Shown: positions 35,751 through 45,926 of the stretch, piece by piece
How the letters are laid out: every line of letters begins with the position of its first letter
Numbering within the stretch: the stretch's first letter is position 1
Assembly (NCBI GenBank): GCA_026710155.1
Contig: JAPORQ010000048.1
Span: 1 to 51,373 of the forward strand
Reading direction: 5' to 3'
Source: Paracoccaceae bacterium
GTDB lineage: Bacteria; Pseudomonadota; Alphaproteobacteria; Rhodobacterales; Rhodobacteraceae
DNA length: 51,373 nt
The notes under the pieces: generated by a model
What the model was told of the DNA's origin: nothing
The model's input: only the letters and a program-made list of their open reading frames with translations
Databases searched by the model: none
Translations under genes and position numbers: made by a program

Positions 35751-37249
35751 TGGATACCTCTTGCGCAAAAAAAGGGAAAATGGAATTCGCCATGGAGAAT
35801 TTGGGTTTTTCCGGGGGAAGCAATACTCAAATTAAGGGCTTGGCCGTGGAAAGCGGCAAGGTCAGGGAAGGTTATCTCTTTGCAGCTTTGGCAGGTACCA
35901 ATACCCACGGGGCCAATTATATACCGCAGGCTCTTGCAAGAGGTGCATTAGCGGTTCTAACCGATGCCGAGGGGAAGAAAATAGCCCAATCCAAGGGGAT
36001 GGAAGGGTTAGACAATTTAATTGTCGATCCTGACCCAAGAAGCAGATTGGCAAGAGTTTCTGCCAAATTCTTTGGCAATATACCTGAAAACCTCATAGCT
36101 GTAACTGGTACCAATGGTAAAACATCGGTTGCTTCCATGTGCCGCCAAATCTGGGAAGCATTGGGTCATCCGGCTGTCAATATTGGAACGATAGGTATTG
36201 AGGGTGCCTATTCGGCGGCTATCAAGCATACCACACCTGATCCAATAACTCTTCATCTTCACCTGAGCAAAATAACAGGTGAAAATATTACACATGCCGC
36301 CCTCGAAGCTTCATCTCATGGACTCCGGCAAAGGAGATTGGACGGTCTGGAATTCAAGGCTGCGGCCTTCACCAATCTAACAAGGGAACATCTTGATTAT
36401 CATTCCTCGATGGAGGATTATTTTGCATCAAAAGCAAGTCTATTTGAACGCAATCTCCATGCCGATGGATGTGCGATAATTTGCATCGATAGTGATTGGG
36501 GCAAGCAACTCCATTCAATTACAGAGAAAAAAAAGACAAGGTCGATAACCGTTGGACAGGGTCCATCTGATTTGAAACTCATTCAACAAAGGTACATGAA
36601 GACTGGTCAGGAGATCTTGTTTGAATGGCAAGGTCGGATCTATGAAACCCATCTCCCTCTTATCGGTGAATTCCAAGCGCTAAATGCCCTGACTGCAGCT
36701 GGATTGATCATGGGTTCGGGTACCGAACCGGATGAGGTGTTCAAGGTGCTTGAAAAATTGGTACCTGTCGCAGGTAGAATGGAGAATGTAGCCGAGAAGG
36801 CCAATGGCGGAATCGTCTTTGTTGATTATTCCCATACACCAGATGCCTTGGAATTGGCCTTGAAGTCGCTGAAACATCACTTCATGGGTAAAATCCGTGT
36901 GGTCTTCGGTGCAGGTGGGGACCGGGACGAGGGTAAAAGGATGATGATGGGCGCCGTTGCGAAAAGCAATGCGGATATGGTTTATGTGACTGACGACAAT
37001 CCAAGGACAGAAAATCCTGCCTGGATCCGCAAGGAAATATTGAAGGGCTGTCCACGGGCTCTGGAAATCGGTGACCGGTCCTTGGCGATTATGCAAGCGG
37101 TTCATGATTTGGATACAGGTGAAGTTCTTCTCATTGCCGGCAAGGGACATGAACAAATTCAAATAGTTGGTACTACAGAGATACCCTTCTCAGATTCAGA
37201 ACAGGCAAGTATCGCAGCACGCATCAGTGATGGGAAAAATCCGGGATGA
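35747..37249 (+). CDS. murE: UDP-MurNAc-tripeptide synthetase MurE (meso-DAP type)
   Basis: The 500-residue Mur ligase adds the third stem residue to UDP-MurNAc-L-Ala-D-Glu in the cytoplasm. The ATP loop is GTNGKT (121-126). The central domain has HTTPDPITLH and EASSHGLRQRRLDG. The C-terminal DDNPRTENP carries the DNPR motif that marks meso-diaminopimelate specificity. The start overlaps ftsI by four bases; a second ATG follows at once, so initiation could be one codon later. Confidence 0.97.
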   Translation: MMDTSCAKKGKMEFAMENLGFSGGSNTQIKGLAVESGKVREGYLFAALAGTNTHGANYIPQALARGALAVLTDAEGKKIAQSKGMEGLDNLIVDPDPRSRLARVSAKFFGNIPENLIAVTGTNGKTSVASMCRQIWEALGHPAVNIGTIGIEGAYSAAIKHTTPDPITLHLHLSKITGENITHAALEASSHGLRQRRLDGLEFKAAAFTNLTREHLDYHSSMEDYFASKASLFERNLHADGCAIICIDSDWGKQLHSITEKKKTRSITVGQGPSDLKLIQQRYMKTGQEILFEWQGRIYETHLPLIGEFQALNALTAAGLIMGSGTEPDEVFKVLEKLVPVAGRMENVAEKANGGIVFVDYSHTPDALELALKSLKHHFMGKIRVVFGAGGDRDEGKRMMMGAVAKSNADMVYVTDDNPRTENPAWIRKEILKGCPRALEIGDRSLAIMQAVHDLDTGEVLLIAGKGHEQIQIVGTTEIPFSDSEQASIAARISDGKNPG

Positions 37250-38643
37250 TTTGGACTTCGGCTGAGGCAATTTCGGCAACGGGCGGCAATTCCACTTCAA
37301 CCTGGGTTGCAGAAGGGATGTCCATAGACTCCAGAACATTAAACAAAGGAGATCTTTTCGTTGCCCTTTCAGATGTGAGAGATGGGCATGATTTTGTTGA
37401 AAAGGCATTTGAAAAAGGTGCTTCAGCTGCGCTCGTATCAAGGATTCCAAAAAATTATGAAGGTAAGAAACCATTATTGACTGTCAATTCAGTTCAACAG
37501 GCACTTGAAGACATGGCCCGTTACCGGCGCAGAGAATCCCGAGCAAGGATAATTGCGGTAACTGGATCAGTTGGAAAAACCACCACCAAGGAACTTCTGA
37601 GATTTGTGTTGTCAAAACAGGGTAAAACCCATGCTGCTGAAAAAAGTTACAATAATCACTGGGGGGTCCCCCTGAGTCTGGCCAGAATGCCGAAGGATAC
37701 ACAATTTGGAGTTTTTGAAATAGGCATGAACAATCCTGGCGAAATCATGCCATTGAGCAGGTTGGTTGAACCGCATGTCGGAATTGTAACATCGGTTGGA
37801 ACTGCCCACCTTGCCGCTTTTAACGATGTTAATGCCATAGCAAGGGAAAAAGCACAGATATTCAGGGGACTCGTTGAACGGGGGACGGCAATAATCAATG
37901 GCGACCTCGATACAGTTGGAATTCTTGAGGGTGCGGCCAACAGTCTGGGTGCCAAAATCATTAAATTCGGTTATGGTTCCAAGGTGGATTTCCAACTTAA
38001 GGAGATCAGGTTTTTAGCCAGCGGTGGAACCCAGTTCAATTTCCTTGTCGATGGTACCGAGGTTGTTTCAAAAATTTCGGCAAGAGGAGAACATTTTGCC
38101 TTGAATGCCATGGCTGTCTTGGCTGCTGTCAGGGAAATCGGCGGTAATGAGGTCACCGCTTCACTGGATTTATCCTCTTGGACACCACAGGATGGCAGGG
38201 GAGTCCTGAAGAAAATAAATCTGGACAATCGTGAAGAGGGTTTTTCCTTTGATCTGTTGGATGACAGTTACAACGCCAATCCAATGTCTCTGATGGCAGG
38301 TTTCAAGGTTGTGGCTACCATGGAAGGTTACAAAAGAAAAGTTGCAATCCTGGGTGATATGCTTGAATTGGGCCCGGACAGTCCGGAAATTCATTCCAAT
38401 TTGGCTGGTAATCCGATCTGCAGGTCGGTAACACAATTTCATTGTATTGGACCCTTGATGAAGAATTTTTATGACAGATTGCCTCAGGAGAAAAGAGGAA
38501 TCTGGGTGGAAAAGGCGGATGAAATCTCCTCCAGGTTGAAGGAAATAGTCTCAGTGGGGGATCTGGTATTTGTCAAAGGATCAAAAGGATCTCGGGCGGC
38601 GGATGTCGTCGAGAAGTTAAAACTGCTGCATAAACCTGGATAA
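37246..38643 (+). CDS. murF: UDP-MurNAc-tripeptide:D-Ala-D-Ala ligase MurF
   Basis: The 465-residue ligase attaches D-Ala-D-Ala, made by Ddl, to UDP-MurNAc-tripeptide. It shows the ATP loop TGSVGKTT (106-113), EKSYNNHWGVPLSLARMP, EIGMNNPGEI and the C-terminal LLDDSYNANPMSLMAG and AILGDMLELG. The start overlaps murE by ATGA. Length is typical. Confidence 0.97.
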   Translation: MIWTSAEAISATGGNSTSTWVAEGMSIDSRTLNKGDLFVALSDVRDGHDFVEKAFEKGASAALVSRIPKNYEGKKPLLTVNSVQQALEDMARYRRRESRARIIAVTGSVGKTTTKELLRFVLSKQGKTHAAEKSYNNHWGVPLSLARMPKDTQFGVFEIGMNNPGEIMPLSRLVEPHVGIVTSVGTAHLAAFNDVNAIAREKAQIFRGLVERGTAIINGDLDTVGILEGAANSLGAKIIKFGYGSKVDFQLKEIRFLASGGTQFNFLVDGTEVVSKISARGEHFALNAMAVLAAVREIGGNEVTASLDLSSWTPQDGRGVLKKINLDNREEGFSFDLLDDSYNANPMSLMAGFKVVATMEGYKRKVAILGDMLELGPDSPEIHSNLAGNPICRSVTQFHCIGPLMKNFYDRLPQEKRGIWVEKADEISSRLKEIVSVGDLVFVKGSKGSRAADVVEKLKLLHKPG

Positions 38644-38661
38644 AAGGAGTTACGGCCAATA

Positions 38662-39741
38662 ATGTTTGAAATGCTTGCCCAATTGTCTGATGGAGGGGAT
38701 TTCTTCAATCTCTTCAGGTACATTACATTTCGAGCCAGCGGGGCATTGATAACCTCTCTCCTGATCGGATTCCTGCTGGGTCCTTCCATGATCAGATACC
38801 TCAGGCGGTTACAACCACATGGTCAACCAATAAGGGAGATCGGTCCCGATCATCAGGCCAAATCTGGAACGCCCACAATGGGTGGCATGTTGATCATAGG
38901 TGCTTTGGTCATTTCAACCCTGCTTTGGGCCAAATTGGATAATGTTTATGTCTGGATAGCCCTGCTTGCAACTCTGGCTCTTTCCTTCATTGGCATGATG
39001 GACGACTGGTCCAAACTCAGAAAAAACACTCATAAGGGATTATCAGGTAAAAGGAGGCTGGGGGTTGAATTGATCATTGGTTGTATCGTGGGTTATGTTG
39101 CAATCGCTGTCCATCCGGGTGGATTATCCGGCATGCTGGCATTTCCCATTTTCAAGGATTGGCTGGTGAATCTGGGTATCTTCTTCATACCTTTTGCTGC
39201 CTTGGTCATCGTCGGGTCTGCGAATGCCGTCAATCTGACAGACGGGTTGGATGGCTTGGCCATAGTACCAATCATGATTGCAGCCGGAACCTTGGGTATT
39301 ATTTCCTATGCAGTCGGAAGGACTGATTTCACAGAATACTTGGATGTTCATTATGTTCCAGGTACTGGAGAACTATTGATATTCACATCAAGCATAATCG
39401 GTGCCGGTTTGGGTTTTTTATGGTACAATGCACCGCCAGCAGCTGTATTCATGGGTGATACCGGGTCTTTGGGATTGGGCGGAGCCGTAGGAACCATTGC
39501 CGTATTAACCAAGCATGAGATTGTTTTCGCATTTGTGGGAGGATTATTTGTTATCGAGGCCCTCAGTGTTATAATTCAGGTTCTCTATTATCGGAAAACC
39601 AAGAAAAGAATTTTTGCAATGGCCCCCATTCACCACCATTTTGAAAAGAGGGGTTGGGGTGAACCCCAAATCGTTATTCGCTTTTGGATAATAGCCCTTA
39701 TTCTCGCCCTGATTGGCCTAGCTTCCCTGAAAGTAAGATAG
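38662..39741 (+). CDS. mraY: Phospho-MurNAc-pentapeptide translocase MraY
   Basis: The 359-residue polytopic enzyme transfers phospho-MurNAc-pentapeptide to undecaprenyl phosphate, giving lipid I on the cytoplasmic face. About ten hydrophobic helices are visible. Active-site loops are KSGTPTMGG, FIGMMDDWSK, SANAVNLTDGLDGLA, FMGDTGSLGLGG and MAPIHHHFEKRGW. Its TAG is followed immediately by the GTG of murD. Confidence 0.97.
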   Translation: MFEMLAQLSDGGDFFNLFRYITFRASGALITSLLIGFLLGPSMIRYLRRLQPHGQPIREIGPDHQAKSGTPTMGGMLIIGALVISTLLWAKLDNVYVWIALLATLALSFIGMMDDWSKLRKNTHKGLSGKRRLGVELIIGCIVGYVAIAVHPGGLSGMLAFPIFKDWLVNLGIFFIPFAALVIVGSANAVNLTDGLDGLAIVPIMIAAGTLGIISYAVGRTDFTEYLDVHYVPGTGELLIFTSSIIGAGLGFLWYNAPPAAVFMGDTGSLGLGGAVGTIAVLTKHEIVFAFVGGLFVIEALSVIIQVLYYRKTKKRIFAMAPIHHHFEKRGWGEPQIVIRFWIIALILALIGLASLKVR

Positions 39742-41148
39742 GTGTTCAAGGCACCTGGCGTAAAAGATAGACAATTTGCTGTCCTTGGTTTGGGCCGTAC
39801 AGGACTGGCAACCTGTCATGCGTTGAAGCGGGGAGGGGCTGATGTACTGTCCTGGGACGAAGCAGAACTTTCTCGGGAAACTGCCCGAAAACAGAATATC
39901 GAACTTGTGGATATCACCAGGGAACGGGTTTGGGAAGAAAACAAGATATCCAGACTGATCGTCTCACCAGGAATTCCCCACCTGTATCCCGAACCCCATC
40001 ACATAATCCGAATGGCCATGAAAAGGGGAATACCGGTCGATAATGACATTGGTTTGTTCTTCCATTTCCATGAACATTTCAAGCAAAGCAAGCCGGAAGA
40101 CGAGGTCCCGAAAATAGTTGCTTTAACCGGTACAAACGGAAAATCAACCACAGCCGCCCTGATCAACCATGTCTTGCAATCACATGGGTACAAAAGTGCC
40201 GTGGCGGGGAATATAGGAATAGCTGTATTGGGTTTGGAAAATCTTGAGGAACTGACCCACATCATTCTTGAGATTTCGTCCTACCAATCGGAGGCAGCCA
40301 GCAGGTTAGATCCAGATGTGGCCATTTTTTTGAATCTTGATGAGGATCATTTGGACAGACATCAGGGCAAGGGAGGTTATTTTGCTGCCAAGAGAAGGTT
40401 GTTTGATGGGGCCAATCTGGAGTTGGCCGTAATCGGAGTTGATGAACCAGAAGGAGAGTATTTGGGTAACAATATTGTTTCAAGGGGGCAGGGAGCCCGC
40501 TTGGCAACAATTACAAATGACAAATCAAAGAAAATTCCTCATTATGGCATGATCGCATCAGGCAAAACCTTGACAGAGTTTTCAGAAGGCAAAGTCATCA
40601 ACACATATTCAATGGGAAACAATCCCGGCCTATTGGGCAATCATAACCTTCAGAATGCAGCCGCAGCCTATTTTGCCTGTTGTCATCTGAATGTCCCCGG
40701 CGACACGATCATCGACTATTTCAATGGTTTCAATGGTTTGCCCCACAGAAGTCAGGTTGTGGCTAAAAAGAACGGGGTTGTTTACATCAATGATTCGAAG
40801 GCCACCAATGTCAAAAGCACCTCAAGGGCTCTGGAGTCCCACCATAGGATACACTGGATTGCCGGTGGATTGGCAAAGAACGGTGGTATCAAGACACTCG
40901 GAAAATCACTCAACAACGTCAAACATGCGTATTTTTTTGGTCACTCCGCAAAGAGTTTTGCTCTTGAACTCGGACAGGTTCCCCATTCGGTATTCCCCAA
41001 CCTTCCCGACGCCATAAGGGCCGCTTCAACCAATGCCCGCACAGGAGACACTGTACTGCTTGCTCCTGCAGCAGCAAGTTTTGACCAATACAGGGATTTT
41101 GAGGAGCGAGGATTTCATTTTATCCGTGAAGTCAATAAAATCACTTGA
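39742..41148 (+). CDS. murD: UDP-MurNAc-L-Ala:D-Glu ligase MurD
   Basis: The 468-residue ligase adds D-glutamate to UDP-MurNAc-L-Ala. It has the N-terminal Rossmann motif VLGLGRTGLA, VSPGIPHLYPEP, the ATP loop GTNGKST (130-136), EISSYQSE, NLDEDHLDRHQG and the C-terminal NDSKATN and IAGGLAKNGG. The start is GTG at 39742, with no gap after mraY. A 99-base gap follows before ftsW, the longest inside the early part of the cluster. Confidence 0.97.
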   Translation: MFKAPGVKDRQFAVLGLGRTGLATCHALKRGGADVLSWDEAELSRETARKQNIELVDITRERVWEENKISRLIVSPGIPHLYPEPHHIIRMAMKRGIPVDNDIGLFFHFHEHFKQSKPEDEVPKIVALTGTNGKSTTAALINHVLQSHGYKSAVAGNIGIAVLGLENLEELTHIILEISSYQSEAASRLDPDVAIFLNLDEDHLDRHQGKGGYFAAKRRLFDGANLELAVIGVDEPEGEYLGNNIVSRGQGARLATITNDKSKKIPHYGMIASGKTLTEFSEGKVINTYSMGNNPGLLGNHNLQNAAAAYFACCHLNVPGDTIIDYFNGFNGLPHRSQVVAKKNGVVYINDSKATNVKSTSRALESHHRIHWIAGGLAKNGGIKTLGKSLNNVKHAYFFGHSAKSFALELGQVPHSVFPNLPDAIRAASTNARTGDTVLLAPAAASFDQYRDFEERGFHFIREVNKIT

Positions 41149-41247
41149 AATATCTGCTTTCATGATTTATTAATTCCTTTGGGTCTTGGGACCTTTTAAC
41201 CAAAATAGAATCCATCAAGGATCAATTGGTAAGGAAAGAGCAGTATT

Positions 41248-42411
41248 ATGACAACAATTACCCATACATGGGAAGAGAGCCCAAATTCCGGTGCCTATAT
41301 TGTAAAATGGTGGCGCGAAGTTGATCGGTTTTCACTCGCTGCTGTTCTAACCCTATTCATCATCGGGGTTATTTTGTGTTCCTCCTCAACGGCCCCGCTT
41401 GCCGAGAGGAACAACGTACCTTCAATGTATTATTTTTTTCGTCATTTGATCCTTGGATTTGGAGGGGTGTCAGTAATGGTACTGTTATCGATGCTCAAAC
41501 CCAAGGCAGCTCTCAGAGTTGGATGTTGGGTATTCCTCGTTTCATTCCTACTGTTATTGCTGCTACCGATAATTGGCACTGATTTCGGCAAGGGATCGAT
41601 TCGATGGTTAAGTCTAGGATTCACTTCAATACAGCCATCGGAATTCCTGAAACCCGGCTTGATCATATTTTCAGCTTGGTTGTTTCGCGGTGCTTTTGAA
41701 AATAAAAACAATTTTGGAATTTACCTTTCCATGTTCATTACTTTTATTTGCTGTTTGCTTCTGGTATTGCAGCCTGATTTCGGTCAAGCGGGACTGGTCA
41801 TTCTAGGCTGGTGTGTCATATACTTCGCTGCAGGTGCTCCAATCATGCTCCTGATTTTCATCGGTGCCGTCCTGATCGCGGGTGCATATTCAGCCTATTC
41901 ATTTTCATCCCACTTTGCCAGCCGAATCGATTCCTTCATATCTTCCATCCATGGTACAAGTACAAACAATGATCAGGTTGGTATCAGTTTTGCATCCATT
42001 CAGAATGGCAGCATTACGGGAACGGGGCCAGGCGGAGGCGAGTATAAATGGAATCTTCCGGATGGCCATACTGATTTCATTATTGCCATTGCTGCCGAGG
42101 AATACGGGTTGATTTTGGTACTGGCCATAATCGCCATCTACCTTTTTGTGGTTTTTCGTTCATTCTATCGTCTGAGCAAGGTCCGGGACAATTTTCTGTT
42201 GTTTGCCGGAACTGGTTTGGTTATCAATATCATAGCCCAAGCCTTTATCAACCTGGCAGTGTCGGCGAAGCTTTTTCCTCCAACGGGAATGACCTTGCCT
42301 TTGATTTCCTATGGTGGATCCTCCATGCTGGCAATTGGAATATCCTTGGGAATGTTGTTCTGTTTCACCAGAATACCGGAGGAAAACGAGAGGGATAATT
42401 ATATATTTTAG
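41248..42411 (+). CDS. ftsW: FtsW septal peptidoglycan glycosyltransferase
   Basis: The 387-residue SEDS protein polymerises lipid II at the septum together with FtsI. Some ten hydrophobic helices are visible. Family signatures are GKGSIRWLSLGFTSIQPSEF with LKPG, VLQPDFGQAGLVIL, GGGEYKWNLPDGHTDFIIAI with AAEEYG, and LPLISYGGSSM. An aspartate matching the catalytic residue lies in the PDGHTDF loop. An AAAGAGC-type purine run precedes the ATG at 41248. Confidence 0.96.
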   Translation: MTTITHTWEESPNSGAYIVKWWREVDRFSLAAVLTLFIIGVILCSSSTAPLAERNNVPSMYYFFRHLILGFGGVSVMVLLSMLKPKAALRVGCWVFLVSFLLLLLLPIIGTDFGKGSIRWLSLGFTSIQPSEFLKPGLIIFSAWLFRGAFENKNNFGIYLSMFITFICCLLLVLQPDFGQAGLVILGWCVIYFAAGAPIMLLIFIGAVLIAGAYSAYSFSSHFASRIDSFISSIHGTSTNNDQVGISFASIQNGSITGTGPGGGEYKWNLPDGHTDFIIAIAAEEYGLILVLAIIAIYLFVVFRSFYRLSKVRDNFLLFAGTGLVINIIAQAFINLAVSAKLFPPTGMTLPLISYGGSSMLAIGISLGMLFCFTRIPEENERDNYIF

Positions 42412-42430
42412 AATCTTGATTATTTGTTGA

Positions 42431-43537
42431 ATGTCCGGAAAATCGAAACCTCTCATCATTATTGCAACTGGAGGTACAGGAGGGCATGTCTTTCCTGCCC
42501 AGTCATTGGCCGAAGAAATGGTGGCCAGTGGATGGCGAGTCAAGGTCTGGATGGATCATAGGGTCAAGGCCCTGGCCAAAAACTTCCCGCCAGAGTCACA
42601 ATGTGACCTAATTCCATCAAAACCTTTCTCGCAAAAGTCCCTGCTGGCCAAGGTTGGTGTTGCCTTGATTTTGTCATGGAGCTTGCTGGTTGTGCTTGGA
42701 AAAATCCTGGGAGACAGACCCGCCCGGCTAGTCGGTTTTGGCAGTTATGCCACCTTTACCCCCCTGTTGGGTGGAATGTTGTTGGGTATTCCAAGCATCA
42801 TTCACGAACAAAACGGCAACATGGGAATCGTCAATCGTCTTTTCTCCAAAAGAGTAAGGGTGGTGGCAAGTGGCTCACATTCTCCCCAATTCCCTTCCGG
42901 AACAAATTGGGTGTTTACCGGCAACCCCATTCGCAAGGAGATTCTCTCCAGTTTGGGTCATGTGTATGAATTTACTCACGATCAGAAAATAACTGTTCTG
43001 GTTATTGGAGGGAGCCAGGGAGCCAGGATTTTTGATCAAACAATTCCAGCTGCCATATCGGGATTACCTAGTGAACTTCTTCAAAGATTGTCCATACATC
43101 AACAGGTAAGGGAGGAAAACCTGTCCGAAGTTGAAAGTCTTTATCAGGGTTTGGGAGTGGATTATGCAATCAAGCCCTTTTTCAGCAACATCCCTGAATT
43201 GATGACCAAATCACAATTGATCATAGCACGCTCGGGGGCTTCCTCGATTGCAGAAATCACGGCAATGGGCTTGCCGTCAATCCTTGTTCCTTTTGCTGGA
43301 GCTTCAAACGATGAACAAGCCATCAACTCAAGGCCTCTCGAAAAAGCGGGAGCGGCAATAGTGCTGGGGGAAAATATTCTCAGGCCAGAATTGATGAGTG
43401 AAGCAATTTCAAGTATCCTTGGAAATCCTGAAAAGGCCAGACAAATGTCTGCAGCCAGCAAAAGTCTGGGAGTGGCCGATGCAGCCAAGAGATTGGGGGA
43501 TTTGATCAACAATCCCGAGAGTGGAGATAAAAATTGA
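42431..43537 (+). CDS. murG: UDP-GlcNAc:lipid I N-acetylglucosaminyltransferase MurG
   Basis: The 368-residue GT-B enzyme makes lipid II at the inner face of the membrane. It shows the glycine-rich loop [25 protein letters not shown] with [12 protein letters not shown], the second loop [13 protein letters not shown] and the donor-binding [11 protein letters not shown] with [11 protein letters not shown]. Its TGA overlaps the TTG start of murC. Confidence 0.96.
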   Translation: MSGKSKPLIIIATGGTGGHVFPAQSLAEEMVASGWRVKVWMDHRVKALAKNFPPESQCDLIPSKPFSQKSLLAKVGVALILSWSLLVVLGKILGDRPARLVGFGSYATFTPLLGGMLLGIPSIIHEQNGNMGIVNRLFSKRVRVVASGSHSPQFPSGTNWVFTGNPIRKEILSSLGHVYEFTHDQKITVLVIGGSQGARIFDQTIPAAISGLPSELLQRLSIHQQVREENLSEVESLYQGLGVDYAIKPFFSNIPELMTKSQLIIARSGASSIAEITAMGLPSILVPFAGASNDEQAINSRPLEKAGAAIVLGENILRPELMSEAISSILGNPEKARQMSAASKSLGVADAAKRLGDLINNPESGDKN

Positions 43538-44943
43538 ATTGGGTAACAAAATTCTCGACCCAAGTTGGGACAATCCATTTTATCGGTATTGGTGGTATTG
43601 GAATGTCGGGGATAGCAGAGGTTTTGCTAAACCTTGGTTATTCAGTGCAAGGCAGTGATATCAACGATACAAAAATTACCAGAAGGCTTAATTCACTGGG
43701 TGCAAGAATATTCCTTGGACACTTCCAGGATAATGTCATGGGAAGCGCAGCAATTGTTGTTTCCTCGGCGATATCACCAGACAATCCAGAATTGAAGCGG
43801 GCAAGGGAGTTGGGAATTCCCATTGTCCGAAGAGCCGAAATGCTTGCAGAATTGATGAGGTTCAGATCCAACATTGCGATTGCCGGAACCCATGGCAAAA
43901 CCACCACCACCACCCTGGTTGCCACCCTCTTGGAAAAGGGTGGATTTGACCCCACGGTCATCAATGGCGGTATCATCAGAGCCTACGGTTCCAATGCCCG
44001 AAAGGGAGAGGGAGACTGGATGGTGGTCGAAGCCGATGAAAGTGATGGAACCTTTCTCAAACTTCCTGCTACAATTGCAATTGTTACCAATATTGATCCC
44101 GAACACATGGATCATTATGGATCATTCGACAATTTGCGGCATGCTTTCGAATCTTTTGTCTCAAACATTCCATTCTACGGGTTTGCTGTCTGCTGTATTG
44201 ATCATCCCGAAGTTCAGGCAATGGTCGGTAGAATAACCGATCGAAGAATCATTACCTATGGTGCCACCAATCAGGCTGATATCCAGTTCAGGTCACTTGG
44301 TTTCGAGAACGGTTTGTCCAATTTTGAGGTAAATTTCAACCTGGATGGGGGTTCGAGAGGGTTGTTTCAACTTCCCATGGTCGGTGAGCACAATGTTTCA
44401 AATGCAGTCTCGGCGATCACGGTTGCCTGGCAATTGGGTATGACGATTGAAAGTATCGCAAGTGCACTCAAGGAATTCCGGGGGGTAAATCGGAGGTTTA
44501 CCCAGATGGGAATTGTCAATGATGTGGAAATTGTGGATGATTATGGTCATCATCCGGTGGAAATCAGGGCAGTTCTCAAGGCTGCACGACAGAAAACCAA
44601 GGGCCAGATCATTGCCATTCACCAGCCGCACAGATTCACGCGTCTCAAGAATCTCTTCAATGAGTTCTGCCGCTGCTTCAATCAGGCTGATCTGGTTGTC
44701 ATTACAGATGTATATGCTGCAGGCGAGACCTCCCTCAAGGGCACCAGCAAGGAATCATTGGTTGAAGGACTTATTCAACATGGCCATAAGAATGCAATGA
44801 CGACCCGGGGGCTTGATGAATTGGCAGAAATTATAGGTACGACAGCCAATCCCGGTGATATCGTTATCTTCCTCGGCGCCGGCAATATTTCTGAATGGGC
44901 CAAGGCCTTTCCTGACCTATTGCTAAAAAAGGGTGCACGATAA
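43534..44943 (+). CDS. murC: UDP-MurNAc:L-alanine ligase MurC
   Basis: The 469-residue enzyme adds the first stem residue, L-alanine, to UDP-MurNAc. Motifs are [24 protein letters not shown], the ATP loop GTHGKTTT (118-125), [30 protein letters not shown] and [10 protein letters not shown]. The start is TTG at 43534 overlapping the murG stop, placing the Rossmann loop at the usual distance from the N-terminus. Confidence 0.97.
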   Translation: MNWVTKFSTQVGTIHFIGIGGIGMSGIAEVLLNLGYSVQGSDINDTKITRRLNSLGARIFLGHFQDNVMGSAAIVVSSAISPDNPELKRARELGIPIVRRAEMLAELMRFRSNIAIAGTHGKTTTTTLVATLLEKGGFDPTVINGGIIRAYGSNARKGEGDWMVVEADESDGTFLKLPATIAIVTNIDPEHMDHYGSFDNLRHAFESFVSNIPFYGFAVCCIDHPEVQAMVGRITDRRIITYGATNQADIQFRSLGFENGLSNFEVNFNLDGGSRGLFQLPMVGEHNVSNAVSAITVAWQLGMTIESIASALKEFRGVNRRFTQMGIVNDVEIVDDYGHHPVEIRAVLKAARQKTKGQIIAIHQPHRFTRLKNLFNEFCRCFNQADLVVITDVYAAGETSLKGTSKESLVEGLIQHGHKNAMTTRGLDELAEIIGTTANPGDIVIFLGAGNISEWAKAFPDLLLKKGAR

Positions 44944-44944
44944 A

Positions 44945-45916
44945 ATGAAAATGGAATTGTTCAAGGAAGTTTCGGGATTTGAATACCGGGGAATACTCAA
45001 ATCCGACTGTTCACTTGGCTCCAGAAGTTGGCTGGGTGTTGGCGGGAAAGCCAATTGGTTGTACCAGCCATCGGACCTTGATGATTTGGCAGAATTCATC
45101 AGGAACATCAATGATCACATTCCCTATTTTGTCTTGGGTGCAGGTTCAAACCTGATTATCAGGGACGGGGGATATCGGGGTTTGGTCATAAGGCTTGGTC
45201 GTGAGTTTTCATATATTGAGTGTACCAATAACGAGGTGATTGCCGGGGCTTTTGCCAAAGATTCCCAGATCGCAATCAATGCAGCCCAAAGCGGCATTGA
45301 CCTAACCTTTTTGAGAACCATACCAGGTACCATAGGCGGCGCTGTTAAAATGAATGCAGGGTGTTATGGTTCGTACCTTGCCGACCACCTAGTGAGAGTT
45401 GGAATGATTACCCGTAATGGGGATTTGAAACATCTGGTCAGGGATGAATTGGAATTTTCCTACAGATCAAGTGGCATTGAGGATGATGCAATTGTTGTGG
45501 AGGTTGTACTGAAAGGTGAAAGTGGCAACCCGGACAGGTTGATGGAAAGGATAGAATCCTACTTGGAAAAACGCAACAAGACCCAACCGACAGGATTGAA
45601 AACAGCTGGTTCGACCTTCCGCAACCCCGTTGGATATTCTTCAAACTTCGAGCAGGATGATGATACGGAACACTTGGCTTGGAAACTGATAGACAAGGCG
45701 GGTATGAGGGGAATGAGAAAGGGAGATGCCCAGGTATCGGAGAAGCATCCCAATTTCCTCTTGAATCTTGGAAATGCAACGGCATCCCAAATCGAAAATC
45801 TGGGTGAAATGGTTCGTAGGGTAGTGTACAGGCAAAGCGGTACCTTGCTGGAATGGGAAATCAAGCGGATTGGAGAATTGGCTCATCACGAAAGCCATGA
45901 AGTTCAACAAGGATAG
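44945..45916 (+). CDS. murB: UDP-N-acetylenolpyruvoylglucosamine reductase MurB
   Basis: About 323 residues from ATG 44945, one base after the murC stop (a GTG at 44933 would overlap murC). The FAD-binding reductase uses NADPH to turn enolpyruvyl-UDP-GlcNAc into UDP-MurNAc. It shows SWLGVGGKANWLYQP, LGAGSNLIIRDGGYRGLVIR, the substrate-binding RTIPGTIGGAVKMNAGCYGS and KTAGSTFRNP with its catalytic Ser. The terminal SEKHPNFLLNLGNATASQI is typical. Confidence 0.96.
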   Translation: MKMELFKEVSGFEYRGILKSDCSLGSRSWLGVGGKANWLYQPSDLDDLAEFIRNINDHIPYFVLGAGSNLIIRDGGYRGLVIRLGREFSYIECTNNEVIAGAFAKDSQIAINAAQSGIDLTFLRTIPGTIGGAVKMNAGCYGSYLADHLVRVGMITRNGDLKHLVRDELEFSYRSSGIEDDAIVVEVVLKGESGNPDRLMERIESYLEKRNKTQPTGLKTAGSTFRNPVGYSSNFEQDDDTEHLAWKLIDKAGMRGMRKGDAQVSEKHPNFLLNLGNATASQIENLGEMVRRVVYRQSGTLLEWEIKRIGELAHHESHEVQQG

Positions 45917-45926
45917 ATAGCGCATA